Assembly: GCA_002783265.1 (NCBI GenBank)
Contig: PFFG01000009.1
Location: 62,001-126,000 of the forward strand
Direction of reading: 5' to 3'
Source: Candidatus Gracilibacteria bacterium CG17_big_fil_post_rev_8_21_14_2_50_48_13
GTDB taxonomy: Bacteria; Patescibacteriota; Gracilibacteria; 1-14-2-50-48-13
Length of the DNA: 64,000 nucleotides
Position 1 is the first letter of the stretch; the number at the start of each line of letters is the position of its first letter. Of this stretch, positions 25,960 to 34,317 are shown in pieces. The translations under genes were made by a program, and so were the position numbers. Under the pieces are notes generated by a model that was not told the DNA's origin, made no database searches, and saw only the letters and a list, made by a program, of their open reading frames with translations.

Positions 25960-26358
25960 CTAGTAGATTTGGCAGAGATACTCTCCTCCAAGACCTGCGT
26001 GCTTTGCCTCGTATGAAGACATAAGACCCTTAGAGGTAGAAATGATTCCTACACCATGGCCGTTATGCACAGGGCGAATATCTTGTGCCTTCACGTAATA
26101 TCGTCGTCCAGGACGGCTCATACGCTTAAGAACTGGAAGTGGTACGTTCTTTGGCTGATCTGCAAGGGTAATGACAATATCCTTGAAACCATCTTCGTTT
26201 GTCTCAACAGTAATTGCTGCCGCAAAACCTGCCTTCTCCATAATTTTAGAGACTGAGAACTTCATCTGAGAGTGCGGAACTCGTACCTGTGCGAGACCGG
26301 CCATATAACCGTTACGCACACGTGTGAGAAGATCTGCAATCGGGTCATTCACCATCAT
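25960..26358 (-). CDS. rpsH: 30S ribosomal protein S8
   Basis: 132 residues (or 131 from the second ATG). MVNDPIADLLTRVRNGYMAGLAQVRVPHSQMKF and the C-terminal GHGVGIISTSKGLMSSYEAKHAGLGGEYLCQIY are S8 signatures. Binds the central domain of 16S rRNA and, in E. coli, represses the spc operon. Confidence 0.97.
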   Translation of the reverse strand: MMVNDPIADLLTRVRNGYMAGLAQVRVPHSQMKFSVSKIMEKAGFAAAITVETNEDGFKDIVITLADQPKNVPLPVLKRMSRPGRRYYVKAQDIRPVHNGHGVGIISTSKGLMSSYEAKHAGLGGEYLCQIY

Positions 26359-26393
26359 CGTGTTTACGTTAAATATGTGGAAACAAAAATATA

Positions 26394-26618
26394 CTACCAG
26401 CTTGCCTTCTTAAAACCGACCACATCGCCATTGGCAACGCGCTCACGAACGCAAATACGACACATCTGAAAGAAACGCATGTATCCACCAATGCGCCCAC
26501 AAAGACGGCAGCGGTTATACACACGAGTTGGATGTTTCATTTTCTTACCAAGTGCACGCGCTTGCTCCTGCTGAGCGAGTCGACGTTGTGCCTTGATGAC
26601 AATTGCTTTTCGTGCCAC
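26394..26618 (-). CDS. rpsN: 30S ribosomal protein S14, zinc-binding type
   Basis: 74 residues. CRLCGRIGGYMRFFQMCRIC supplies the four-cysteine zinc ribbon of the short C+ S14 class, followed by VRERVANGDVVGFKKASW. Somewhat longer at the N-terminus than the 61-residue Gram-positive form. Confidence 0.96.
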   Translation of the reverse strand: MARKAIVIKAQRRLAQQEQARALGKKMKHPTRVYNRCRLCGRIGGYMRFFQMCRICVRERVANGDVVGFKKASW

Positions 26619-26644
26619 GATTTGAAGAGGGAAAAATATAAGGA

Positions 26645-27187
26645 TTATTTCTGGAAGGGGAATGCCATTGCTTTGAGCAGAGCCAAACCGTCATCGTTGT
26701 TTGTTGCGCTGGTGGAGAATGTCACCTGCACACCGTGCAGTAACATACCATCATCCTGTCGTACTTCTGGGAACACGGTCTGCTCTGGAAGACCGAGAGA
26801 GTAGTTTCCATGTCCATCAAAGGAACGAAGAGATACGCCGCGGAAGTCGCGAACACGAGGAAGGACCACGTTGATGAGCTTTGAAAGGAATGCATACATG
26901 CGAGGACCACGCAGTGTTACCTGGAGACCTACAGGCATACCCTCTCGAAGCTTGAAGTTAGAGATCGCCTTCTTAGATTTACGCATAACTGGCTTCTGGC
27001 CAGTGAGCTGCGCAAGGTTCTTTTCAATTGCAGAGTAGTCTTTACTCTTCTGCATGTAGGAACCGATACCAACGGAAACGATAATCTTATCGAGCTTAGG
27101 AACCGCATGCTTGTTCTTGTACGCGCCTGATTTCATGAGATTGTCCGCAATTGCGTCGCGATACTCTGTGATATACTGGTGAGCCAT
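26645..27187 (-). CDS. rplE: 50S ribosomal protein L5
   Basis: 180 residues. 5S rRNA/P-site-associated protein. Signatures: KLDKIIVSVGIGSY, LTGQKPVMRKSKKAISNFKLREGMPVGLQVTLRGPRMYAFLSKL, DFRGVSLRSFDGHGNYSLGLPEQTVFPEV. Standard position between L24 and S14. Confidence 0.97.
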   Translation of the reverse strand: MAHQYITEYRDAIADNLMKSGAYKNKHAVPKLDKIIVSVGIGSYMQKSKDYSAIEKNLAQLTGQKPVMRKSKKAISNFKLREGMPVGLQVTLRGPRMYAFLSKLINVVLPRVRDFRGVSLRSFDGHGNYSLGLPEQTVFPEVRQDDGMLLHGVQVTFSTSATNNDDGLALLKAMAFPFQK

Positions 27188-27213
27188 AGGGGGAGAAGTG
27201 AACTGGAAGTGAA

Positions 27214-27525
27214 TTACTTATCAAGGTTTTTACCTGACTTTTTGCTGATACGTACCTTTCGACCGTTTTTGTCGACGGTATAGCCGATACGAGTAGGCTT
27301 CTTCGTTTCAGGGCAAACCAACATGACATTGGATGCGTCGAGAAGCATCTCTTTCTTCGTGATCTCGCCAGGTTGACCGCGAGATGGCTTCACGTGTCGA
27401 ACGGCGATATTGATACCTTCGATCTTCACGTGGGTGTGTGCTTTGTTGATGGCAACGATCTTACCCTGCTTGCCGGATTCTTTTCCGCGCATGACCTGTA
27501 CTAGATCGTTCAATTTAAATTTCAT
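27214..27525 (-). CDS. rplX: 50S ribosomal protein L24
   Basis: 103 residues from the ATG at 27525 (MKFKLNDLVQVMRGKESGKQG). The longer in-frame reading from 27651 overlaps rplN and is rejected. KOW motif (VMRGKESGKQGKIVAINKAHTHVKIEGIN) and CPETKKPTRIGYTVDKNGRKVRISKKSG are typical. Early assembly initiator of the large subunit. Confidence 0.96.
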   Translation of the reverse strand: MKFKLNDLVQVMRGKESGKQGKIVAINKAHTHVKIEGINIAVRHVKPSRGQPGEITKKEMLLDASNVMLVCPETKKPTRIGYTVDKNGRKVRISKKSGKNLDK

Positions 27526-27550
27526 GATGCTCGTATGGAGAGATATAGGA

Positions 27551-27919
27551 CTACAAAACTTCAGGTGCGAGAGAGATGATCTTCTGGTAACCGCGACCTC
27601 GTAATTCACGAGGGACAGGACCGAAGATACGAGTTCCCTTTGGATTTCCATCCGCGTTCACGATAACAACTGCATTTTCGTCGAAACGTAGGTAGGTGCC
27701 ATCTTTACGACGTACACGGTTGATGGTTCGAACCACAACAGCGCGCTGAACGGATTTTCGCTTCACTGCTCCCTTTGGAGATGCGCTCTTGATAGAAACA
27801 ACGATAACGTCGCCTACTTCAGCATATCTACGCTTGGAACCACCGAGAACCTTTATACACATGACTTCCTTGGCGCCACTGTTATCTGCTACCTGGAGTC
27901 GGGACATTGCCTGTATCAT
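27551..27919 (-). CDS. rplN: 50S ribosomal protein L14
   Basis: 122 residues, exactly the usual length. [44 protein letters not shown] and [19 protein letters not shown] are diagnostic. Located between S17 and L24. Confidence 0.97.
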   Translation of the reverse strand: MIQAMSRLQVADNSGAKEVMCIKVLGGSKRRYAEVGDVIVVSIKSASPKGAVKRKSVQRAVVVRTINRVRRKDGTYLRFDENAVVIVNADGNPKGTRIFGPVPRELRGRGYQKIISLAPEVL

Positions 27920-27952
27920 AAGACGCTTGAGAAAAAAAGAAAGAGAACGGAT

Positions 27953-28207
27953 TTATGCAAGAATTTCTTTGAGAGCCCATCTTTTGAGCTTACTCATAGG
28001 CCGCATTTCTGCGATGATGACCTGGTCACCAATCTGAGCCTTGTTGCCCTCATCATGCGCGTAGAACTTCTTCGACGTGCGATAACGCTTTTTGTAGATA
28101 GGGTGAGTTTTGTAGGAATCAACGCGGACCACAATGGTCTTGTCCATCTTATTGGAGTGAACCACTCCTTTGATAACGCGCGATCGATTGTTAATTGCCT
28201 GAGTCAT
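27953..28207 (-). CDS. rpsQ: 30S ribosomal protein S17
   Basis: 84 residues. VVHSNKMDKTIVVRVDSYKTHPIYKKRYRTSKKFYAHDEGN is the S17 OB-fold signature. Its start lies only 19 nt after the rplP stop, leaving no room for rpmC (L29), which nearly always sits between them. Confidence 0.97.
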   Translation of the reverse strand: MTQAINNRSRVIKGVVHSNKMDKTIVVRVDSYKTHPIYKKRYRTSKKFYAHDEGNKAQIGDQVIIAEMRPMSKLKRWALKEILA

Positions 28208-28226
28208 AATGCGGATAGTATAAAAA

Positions 28227-28631
28227 TTACTCGGTAACGATCTTCGTATTCACGGGAAGCTTGTGTGCAGCAAGGCGAAGCGCCTCACGTGCAGTTTCTT
28301 CGTCTACACCACCGATTTCGAAGAGAATTCGGCCAGGCTTCACAGGAGCCATGTAGTATTCCACACTACCCTTTCCGGATCCCATCGGTGTTTCCGCCGC
28401 TGTCTTCGTCCAAGGCTTGCTTGGGAAGATACGAATCCAGATCTTTCCTCCTCGCTTGAAGTAACGCGTCATTGCACGACGTGCAGCCTCGATTTGGCGA
28501 GAAGTAATGAATGCACTGGTCGTTGCCTTGAGTGCAATTTCACCATATGCAATGGTGGAACCTTTTACCGCGACACCCTTGAGGCGACCGCGTTGGGTTT
28601 TTCTGTACTTGGTTTTCTTCGGAACGAGCAT
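28227..28631 (-). CDS. rplP: 50S ribosomal protein L16
   Basis: 134 residues. [84 protein letters not shown] are diagnostic; the loop reaches the peptidyl-transferase and A-site finger region. Confidence 0.97.
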   Translation of the reverse strand: MLVPKKTKYRKTQRGRLKGVAVKGSTIAYGEIALKATTSAFITSRQIEAARRAMTRYFKRGGKIWIRIFPSKPWTKTAAETPMGSGKGSVEYYMAPVKPGRILFEIGGVDEETAREALRLAAHKLPVNTKIVTE

Positions 28632-28699
28632 GGTAGTGCAAAAATTACTTGAGAAATAGTAGTGCGAACAATCTGGAAGTCAATAGAATGTCCGTTTGT

Positions 28700-29332
28700 C
28701 TAGGAGCCAAATTTTAAACCTTTGTAGACCCAAACTTGAATTCCGATGATTCCGTAGGTTGTATTTGCTTCAACCTTTGCGTAATCAACATCAGCACGAA
28801 GTGTGTGGAGAGGAATATTTCCATTCTTGAAGAACTCACGACGAGCGATTTCCGCTCCATTGAGACGTCCTCCAATTTTTACCTTCACTCCCTGCGCTCC
28901 AGCCTGCATCACTTTTTCGATAACAGACTTCACTGCACGACGATAAGGGATTCGTCGTTCAATTTGACCAGCTACATTCTCACCGGCGAGCACTGCGCTG
29001 AGATCTGGCTGAGCAACTTCTTTAATGTTAATCATGAAGGTCTCACCAAAGGTAGACTCAAGAAGAGACTTAATCTTATCGATGTTATCTCCCTTCTTTC
29101 CGATGATGACACCTGGCTTTGAAGACATGATGTTCACTGTCACATTCCCAAGGGAACGCTCAATGTGTACACCAGCTACACCTGCATTTTTCAAAACTTT
29201 TCGGAGAATGTCCTTAATTTTTACATCCTTGTACAAGTAAGAACCGAACTGTTTCTTACCAGCATACCAGCTGGAGTTCCAGGTGCGGTTGATTCCTATA
29301 CGGAAGATGATTGGATTTACTTTCTGTCCCAT
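28700..29332 (-). CDS. rpsC: 30S ribosomal protein S3
   Basis: 210 residues. MGQKVNPIIFRIGINRTWNSSWYA, the KH domain around VNIMSSKPGVIIGKKGDNIDKIKSLL, and the C-terminal domain RAVKSVIEKVMQAGAQGVKVKIGGRLNGAEIARREFFKNGNIPLHTLRADVDY. Forms part of the mRNA entry channel. Confidence 0.97.
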   Translation of the reverse strand: MGQKVNPIIFRIGINRTWNSSWYAGKKQFGSYLYKDVKIKDILRKVLKNAGVAGVHIERSLGNVTVNIMSSKPGVIIGKKGDNIDKIKSLLESTFGETFMINIKEVAQPDLSAVLAGENVAGQIERRIPYRRAVKSVIEKVMQAGAQGVKVKIGGRLNGAEIARREFFKNGNIPLHTLRADVDYAKVEANTTYGIIGIQVWVYKGLKFGS

Positions 29333-29361
29333 TGTGCTCGCTTAAGAGAGAATAAATAGAT

Positions 29362-29685
29362 TTAAACGCCGACTTCCACAAAAATGTGGGAGGTGCGCTT
29401 GAGTTCACGGTGTGCTCGTCCTTTGGAAACGGGACGAATACGCTTGAGGGTTGGACCTGGTACAACAAGAAGTTTCTGAACCTTAAGAGCGTTCTCATCT
29501 TGAGCAAAGTTCGCAACTGCATTTGCAGAAGCAGACTTAATTGCCTTATAGAGCTCGTTTCCTGCCTTCTTGTTCATGAGACGAAGCATGTTGAGTGCTT
29601 CAACCACGGAGCGGCGACGAACGAGTCCTGCGACGACATTCACTTTCTTCGGTGAAATTCTGATGTATTTACGTACTGCTTTCAT
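29362..29685 (-). CDS. rplV: 50S ribosomal protein L22
   Basis: 107 residues. MKAVRKYIRISPKKVNVVAGLVRRRSVVEALNMLRLMNKKAG and LLVVPGPTLKRIRPVSKGRAHRELKRTSHIFVEV; its hairpin lines the exit tunnel. Confidence 0.97.
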   Translation of the reverse strand: MKAVRKYIRISPKKVNVVAGLVRRRSVVEALNMLRLMNKKAGNELYKAIKSASANAVANFAQDENALKVQKLLVVPGPTLKRIRPVSKGRAHRELKRTSHIFVEVGV

Positions 29686-29706
29686 AGTGATAAGAACTTA
29701 TAATAG

Positions 29707-29994
29707 TTATTTTGCATTACCTGTTGATCGAGCCAACTGACCTCCGTGACCACGGAATTTGCGCGTGATGGCAAACTCTCCCAGGCGATGACCTACCATA
29801 TTTTCTGTACAGAAAACTGGAATGAAGTCCTTACCATTGTGGACACCAAAGGTAAGTCCTACAAAGTCAGGAGAGATAACACAGGCACGAGACCAAGTAC
29901 GAATGATTTTTTTCGAATCCGTAGCTTTTGCATCGTTGACCTTCTTCATGACGCGAGGATCTATGTAGAATCCTTTCTTTAAACTTCGTGACAC
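29707..29994 (-). CDS. rpsS: 30S ribosomal protein S19
   Basis: 95 residues. [74 protein letters not shown] are the S19 hallmarks. Located between L2 and L22. Confidence 0.97.
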   Translation of the reverse strand: MSRSLKKGFYIDPRVMKKVNDAKATDSKKIIRTWSRACVISPDFVGLTFGVHNGKDFIPVFCTENMVGHRLGEFAITRKFRGHGGQLARSTGNAK

Positions 29995-30023
29995 GGCGAG
30001 TGGATATTAATAGCTAAATACAA

Positions 30024-30857
30024 TTATTTCTTCTTTCGAGAACGAACGATCATACCGTTCGTAATCTTACGTCGTCTTGTTTTAACACCAAGAGCTGGCT
30101 TACCCCAAGGAGTCTTCGGGTATTTCAAACCAATGGAGTTTGAACCTTCACCACCTCCATGCGGGTGATCAACTGGGTTCATCACCTTACCACGTACCTG
30201 TGGACGCTTACGCATCCAGCGGGAACGTCCAGCCTTACCAACGTTCACGTTCACGTGATCGCTGTTTCCTGACTGACCGATGGTTGCAAAGCAGTTCTTG
30301 GCGATAAAACGAATCTCACCAGATGGCATCATGATTTGTGCATACTTTCCTTCGAGGGAAACAACACGAGAGCTCATTCCAGCACCACGTGCTATCTGAC
30401 CTCCCTTTCCTGATGACATCTCGACATTGAAGATCGTATATCCTTCAGGAATATTTTGAATGTGCATGCGATTACCCTTTTTCACTTTGGCTTTCACATC
30501 ACAAACGACAACGTCCCCAACCTTCATATCTTGCTCAGCAAGGATATATCGTTTCTCACCGTCTGCATAGACAGCGAGTGCGATAAAGGCTGTGCGGTTT
30601 GGATCGTACTCAAGTGCCTTAATTGTTGCTGGAATTCCAAGCTTGTCTGCCTGGTTGAAGTCAACAAAACGGAAGAGACGCTTCGCACCACCTCCACGGT
30701 GGCGAACAGCAATCTTACCAGCACTGGATCGACCAGCTGCATTTTTGATAAAGGAGGTCAAACGACGCTCCGGGCGCTTTCTCGTGAGTTGAGAGTAGTC
30801 CACGACAGACATATCTCTTCTTCCTGCTGAGGTTGGGCGGTATTTCTTAAGAGCCAT
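30024..30857 (-). CDS. rplB: 50S ribosomal protein L2
   Basis: 277 residues, normal length. Signatures: RRDMSVVDYSQLTRKRPE, GGGAKRLFRFVDFNQ, MSSRVVSLEGKYAQIMMPSGEIRFIAKNCFATIGQSGN and the conserved catalytic-core region RPQVRGKVMNPVDHPHGGGEG (His in HPHGGG). Required for subunit association and peptidyl transfer. Confidence 0.98.
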   Translation of the reverse strand: MALKKYRPTSAGRRDMSVVDYSQLTRKRPERRLTSFIKNAAGRSSAGKIAVRHRGGGAKRLFRFVDFNQADKLGIPATIKALEYDPNRTAFIALAVYADGEKRYILAEQDMKVGDVVVCDVKAKVKKGNRMHIQNIPEGYTIFNVEMSSGKGGQIARGAGMSSRVVSLEGKYAQIMMPSGEIRFIAKNCFATIGQSGNSDHVNVNVGKAGRSRWMRKRPQVRGKVMNPVDHPHGGGEGSNSIGLKYPKTPWGKPALGVKTRRRKITNGMIVRSRKKK

Positions 30858-30893
30858 AGAAAGGTTGAGAACAAAACTGTAGAAGTAGGATGC

Positions 30894-31187
30894 TTATGCT
30901 TTGGAAGAAAGATCGAGGATCTTCTCCTTATCTTTTAAGGAAACGATAGCTTTTTTGAAGCGAGGGCGCTTAGTGAGGGTTCGTCCGCGTCCAACGATGC
31001 GAACTTTGCTGTTTACACGGGCCATACGAACCGTATCCACAGCGAACTCTTTTCCAAACTGTTGTTCAATGGCATTCTTCACATCGATTTTCGTTGTGTC
31101 GAAGGGAACACGGAACGTATAGAAACCCTTTGCTTCTTGCTGAGTCGATTTCTCGGTCAGATATGGTCTGAGGTTGATCGTTTTCAT
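30894..31187 (-). CDS. rplW: 50S ribosomal protein L23
   Basis: 97 residues. LRPYLTEKSTQQEAKGFYTFRVPFDTTKIDVKNAIEQQFG matches L23, the exit-tunnel protein that docks SRP and trigger factor. Starts 3 nt after the rplD stop. Confidence 0.96.
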   Translation of the reverse strand: MKTINLRPYLTEKSTQQEAKGFYTFRVPFDTTKIDVKNAIEQQFGKEFAVDTVRMARVNSKVRIVGRGRTLTKRPRFKKAIVSLKDKEKILDLSSKA

Positions 31188-31190
31188 GCT

Positions 31191-31817
31191 TTAGTTCAGT
31201 TTTGAAGATACAGTATACTGTGCAGTGAAAGCTTCTAGAGCCTTCTGCGTAAAGTACACAAAACGTGCCTTCATAAGAAGATGCGTTTGAATGTTGCGTA
31301 CATCAACGACCGAAACACCGGGCAAGTTTCCGATCAATTTTCCAAGAACGTGTGCGTCCGTATCGAAGATGATCACATCAGATACAGCTGGCAAAGAGGC
31401 AATTGTCTCCTTGAGTTCCTTAAGCTTTGTTGCTTCAGGAAACACAACAACACCGAGCTTTTTTGCGACAGCTAACATAGAGAGAGCTGAGAACAGAGCA
31501 AGTCGACGCTCCTTAATAGGCATAGAGAGCGACCAGTTTTCAATACCAGTTCGTCCGAATGCGACACCACCACCCTTATAATGAGGGTTTCTTGTGGAAC
31601 CTTGACGTCCATTACCAGTCCCCTTCTGACGGAATGGCTTGCGTCCACCACCACGCACTTCAGCTTTCGTCTTCGTGCGAGCAACTGCCGCACGTCGGTT
31701 GTTTTCCACAACACGAATGGACTTGGCTACAGTACGAGGCATTGCTTCGACACCAAAGATCTCAGGGAGAACCGCTGTACTCTTTTTGTCGGCTACACCA
31801 AAAATTGGCAAATTCAT
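31191..31817 (-). CDS. rplD: 50S ribosomal protein L4
   Basis: 208 residues. The tunnel loop RTKTKAEVRGGGRKPFRQKGTGNGRQGSTRNPHYKGGGVAFGR is diagnostic. In E. coli L4 also regulates its own operon. It lies between L3 and L23 with gaps of under 10 nt. Confidence 0.97.
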   Translation of the reverse strand: MNLPIFGVADKKSTAVLPEIFGVEAMPRTVAKSIRVVENNRRAAVARTKTKAEVRGGGRKPFRQKGTGNGRQGSTRNPHYKGGGVAFGRTGIENWSLSMPIKERRLALFSALSMLAVAKKLGVVVFPEATKLKELKETIASLPAVSDVIIFDTDAHVLGKLIGNLPGVSVVDVRNIQTHLLMKARFVYFTQKALEAFTAQYTVSSKLN

Positions 31818-31825
31818 GATAGTCT

Positions 31826-32389
31826 TTACGAAAGAGTAATATAAACGATAGAGTCGATTGCTCCGGGAACTGGTCCCTTCACAACAAGGAGTCGCTTTGC
31901 TTGAACAACGTCAAGCACTGGAACCTTTTTCAACGTTATCTGGTCAACTCCCATGTGACCTGGCATCTTGCGACCTTTGTACACTTTTGTAGGCTTACGG
32001 GTTCCAATAGAACCTGGAGCACGGCGGTACTTACCACCATGCGTCGCGCGACCTCCGCCAAAATTGTGGCGGAACATCACACCCTGAAATCCTTTACCTT
32101 TTGAAATAGACGTAAGTTCTACAACCGAGTCAGAGGAGACCCCATCAAGACTAATCGTCTGGCCCTTCTCAAACGCATCATCCTCAGAAACACGAAACTG
32201 CTTTAGAATCGGTTTCTTGCGGGAAGCGAAAGAACCAGAGAGTACGATTGCTCGTACATTGTCGTGAGGAGGCATCTTGACCTGCGCAACCGTCATGTCT
32301 GCAACTTCAAGCACAGTTGCAGGTACGAAATCACCGGTTTCAGTAACAACTCTTGTCATTCCTAGTTTTCTTGCAATAAGTCCGGACAT
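31826..32389 (-). CDS. rplC: 50S ribosomal protein L3
   Basis: 187 residues. MSGLIARKLGMTRV starts the protein and KGKGFQGVMFRHNFGGGRATHGGKYRRAPGSIGTRKPTKVYKGRKMPGHMG is the signature block that reaches the peptidyl-transferase centre. Confidence 0.97.
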   Translation of the reverse strand: MSGLIARKLGMTRVVTETGDFVPATVLEVADMTVAQVKMPPHDNVRAIVLSGSFASRKKPILKQFRVSEDDAFEKGQTISLDGVSSDSVVELTSISKGKGFQGVMFRHNFGGGRATHGGKYRRAPGSIGTRKPTKVYKGRKMPGHMGVDQITLKKVPVLDVVQAKRLLVVKGPVPGAIDSIVYITLS

Positions 32390-32405
32390 TTGGAATGAGG
32401 TTAAA

Positions 32406-32729
32406 TTACGCAGCTAACATTTTAATAGTAACATCAACACCAGACTGGAGGGACAAGTTCGTAAGAGCGTCCACTGTCTTTGGGTTGACCTCAGTGATGT
32501 CGAGAAGACGAATATGGGTTCGCATCTCAAACTGATCACGAGCATCCTTGTTCACGAAGGTGGAACGGTTGACCGTTACCATCTTTCGCTTAGTAGGAAG
32601 AGGAATAGGACCAATGACAATGGCACCAGTTCGGGCAGCAGTATCCACAATAAGGGTTACTGCTTCCTGAATGATGTTCTTATCAAAAGATTTCACCTTA
32701 ATACGAATTTTTTGTCCCTTTGCTGCCAC
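32406..32729 (-). CDS. rpsJ: 30S ribosomal protein S10
   Basis: S10 core ([74 protein letters not shown]). No ATG exists near the N-terminus. The GTG at 32729 gives 107 residues, close to the family length; a TTG at 32762 that overlaps the tuf stop by 8 nt would add 11 residues ([11 protein letters not shown]). I prefer the GTG, with low certainty. It begins the S10 section of the supercluster, after tuf. Confidence 0.94.
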   Translation of the reverse strand: MAAKGQKIRIKVKSFDKNIIQEAVTLIVDTAARTGAIVIGPIPLPTKRKMVTVNRSTFVNKDARDQFEMRTHIRLLDITEVNPKTVDALTNLSLQSGVDVTIKMLAA

Positions 32730-32754
32730 AGTCTGTCGAGTTAATGTATAGGAA

Positions 32755-33954
32755 TTACTCAAGGATCTTACCTACAACTCCTGCACCAACGGTACGACCA
32801 CCTTCGCGGATAGCGAAACGTGTTCCTTCGTTAACGGCTACAGGAACCATGAGTGTAACGATCATCTTCGTGTTGTCTCCAGGCATAACCATTTCAACAC
32901 CTTCTTGAGGGCTGATCTCACCAGTTACGTCTGTTGTACGAATAAAGAACTGAGGCTTGTACCCCTTGAAGAATGGAGTGTGGCGACCACCTTCCTCTTT
33001 CGTCAAAACGTATACTTCTGCCTCAAACTTTGTATGAGGAGTAATGGACTTCTTTGCAGCAAGTACCATACCACGCTCGATATCCTCACGCTCAACACCA
33101 CGGAGAAGAAGACCAACATTGTCTCCAGCCTCTCCACGATCGAGCTCTTTCTTAAACATTTCCACACCCGTAACCACAACGGTACGAGTATCGCGGATTC
33201 CAACCATTTCCACTTCGTCACCAACGTTGATTGTTCCTTGCTCAACACGACCCGTAGCAACAGTACCACGACCCTTGATGGAGAAGACGTCCTCAACTGG
33301 CATAAGGAAAGGCTTGTCGAGATCACGCTCAGGCATAGGGATGTACTCATCCACTGCCTTAAGAAGATCAAGAATAGGCTGTGCATCTGGACCACTTGGG
33401 TTCTCAGTTGCCTTAAGCGCAGATCCACGGATGATTGGAGTATCATCACCTGGGAAGTCGTAGGAAGAAAGAAGATCACGAATCTCCATCTCAACGAGAT
33501 CAAGAAGTTCTGGATCATCTACCATGTCACACTTGTTCATGAAGACAACAATCTTCGGAACGTTTACCTGCTTAGCAAGAAGAATGTGCTCACGAGTCTG
33601 AGGCATAGGTCCGTCTGCTGCAGAACATACGAGGATAGCACCGTCCATCTGAGCGGCACCAGTAATCATGTTCTTAACATAGTCGGCGTGACCTGGACAG
33701 TCTACGTGCGCATAGTGACGAGAAGGTGTCTCGTACTCTGAGTGGTGAGACGCGATGGTGATACCGCGCTCGCGCTCTTCTGGAGCGTTGTCGATTTGAT
33801 CATACGCTTCGACTTTAGCGTTGTAGCCCTGCGCCTGGTTTGCAGCACAAACCATCGTGAGAGCTGCCGTCAATGTAGTCTTACCGTGGTCAACGTGACC
33901 AATGGTACCGACATTCATGTGCGGCTTGTTGCGGAGAAATTTTCCTTCAGCCAT
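32755..33954 (-). CDS. tuf: Translation elongation factor Tu
   Basis: 399 residues; delivers aminoacyl-tRNA to the ribosome. G motifs: [11 protein letters not shown] (G1), ERGITI (G2), [12 protein letters not shown] (G3), NKCD (G4) and SALKA (G5), followed by beta-barrel domains II and III. The switch I segment reads [13 protein letters not shown] rather than the common GITINTAHVEYET. First gene of the leftward supercluster; rpsJ follows at once. The promoter at 34028-34056 probably drives tuf and the downstream ribosomal genes. Confidence 0.98.
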   Translation of the reverse strand: MAEGKFLRNKPHMNVGTIGHVDHGKTTLTAALTMVCAANQAQGYNAKVEAYDQIDNAPEERERGITIASHHSEYETPSRHYAHVDCPGHADYVKNMITGAAQMDGAILVCSAADGPMPQTREHILLAKQVNVPKIVVFMNKCDMVDDPELLDLVEMEIRDLLSSYDFPGDDTPIIRGSALKATENPSGPDAQPILDLLKAVDEYIPMPERDLDKPFLMPVEDVFSIKGRGTVATGRVEQGTINVGDEVEMVGIRDTRTVVVTGVEMFKKELDRGEAGDNVGLLLRGVEREDIERGMVLAAKKSITPHTKFEAEVYVLTKEEGGRHTPFFKGYKPQFFIRTTDVTGEISPQEGVEMVMPGDNTKMIVTLMVPVAVNEGTRFAIREGGRTVGAGVVGKILE

Positions 33955-34027
33955 AACGGAAGTTGAAATGAGTAAAGATAGAAGGGATAAGCGTGAGCTT
34001 AAAGGTCGCTACAAAATAGCGAGCGAA

Positions 34028-34056
34028 ACATTAACAAAGAAGAATTGCTTTGACAA
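34028..34056 (-). promoter_or_regulatory. Probable promoter of tuf and the S10-spc-alpha cluster
   Basis: Minus strand: -35 TTGTCA (34051-34056), a 17-nt spacer and -10 TAATGT (34028-34033), giving a leader of about 65 nt before the tuf ATG. Confidence 0.5.
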
Positions 34057-34158
34057 GGCTTTTTTTAACTCCCTAATGAATCAATTAGCTCGCTTCTCTT
34101 GAGACCCTCCACGAAACCATGGGGAAGGAAAATTTTTTTATATATATAATATAGAATG

Positions 34159-34188
34159 TTACTCAAAATCTATTCAATGTTGTATAAT
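34159..34188 (+). promoter_or_regulatory. Upstream promoter of rsmH
   Basis: Perfect -10 TATAAT at 34183-34188 with a weak -35 TTACTC 18 nt upstream. Transcription would start just before the first TGTGCACA palindrome (34200-34211), which could therefore block it. Confidence 0.45.
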
Positions 34189-34199
34189 ACTATAGACAG

Positions 34200-34296
34200 T
34201 TTGTGCACAAATCGTATCCACAGAAAGATGTTTATAAAACATTTGTGCACATTCATGGGAAAAGTCTCGTCATTTTATTGACAATCTGTGCACAAA
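34200..34296. promoter_or_regulatory. Three phased TGTGCACA palindromes
   Basis: TTTGTGCACAAA (34200-34211, perfect 12-bp palindrome), TTTGTGCACATT (34242-34253) and TCTGTGCACAAA (34285-34296). Centres are 42 and 43 nt apart, about four helical turns. A related GTATCCACA lies at 34214-34222. Each palindrome contains TTGTGCACA on at least one strand, one base from the DnaA-box consensus TTATNCACA. They may be operators for an unknown dimeric regulator of rsmH/tuf or DnaA boxes. Confidence 0.7.
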
Positions 34297-34305
34297 ATAT
34301 AGATT
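34278..34305 (+). promoter_or_regulatory. Proximal promoter of rsmH, overlapped by the third palindrome
   Basis: Consensus -35 TTGACA (34278-34283), a 16-nt spacer and -10 TAGATT (34300-34305). Transcription would begin at or just before the ATG at 34318, so the mRNA may be leaderless; no Shine-Dalgarno is visible. The third TGTGCACA lies inside the spacer. Confidence 0.5.
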
Positions 34306-34317
34306 CAACATGTACTT

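Larger units (their letters stand above)
33955..34317. other. Divergent tuf / rsmH control region (363 nt)
   Basis: No gene. From left to right it holds the minus-strand tuf promoter (34028-34056), an A/T-only tract (about 34129-34152), a plus-strand TATAAT promoter (34159-34188), three TGTGCACA palindromes and a second plus-strand promoter next to the rsmH start. The gene strands diverge from this point on both sides. Confidence 0.75.

Noticed and set aside
27526-27651. Longer rplX start
   Set aside because: The extension overlaps rplN and does not match L24; the ATG at 27525 gives the family start MKFKLNDLV.
34129-34152. Simple A/T repeat as a phase-variation tract
   Set aside because: It is mixed T and TA rather than a clean short repeat and lies too far from a start codon to act through frame or spacing changes.
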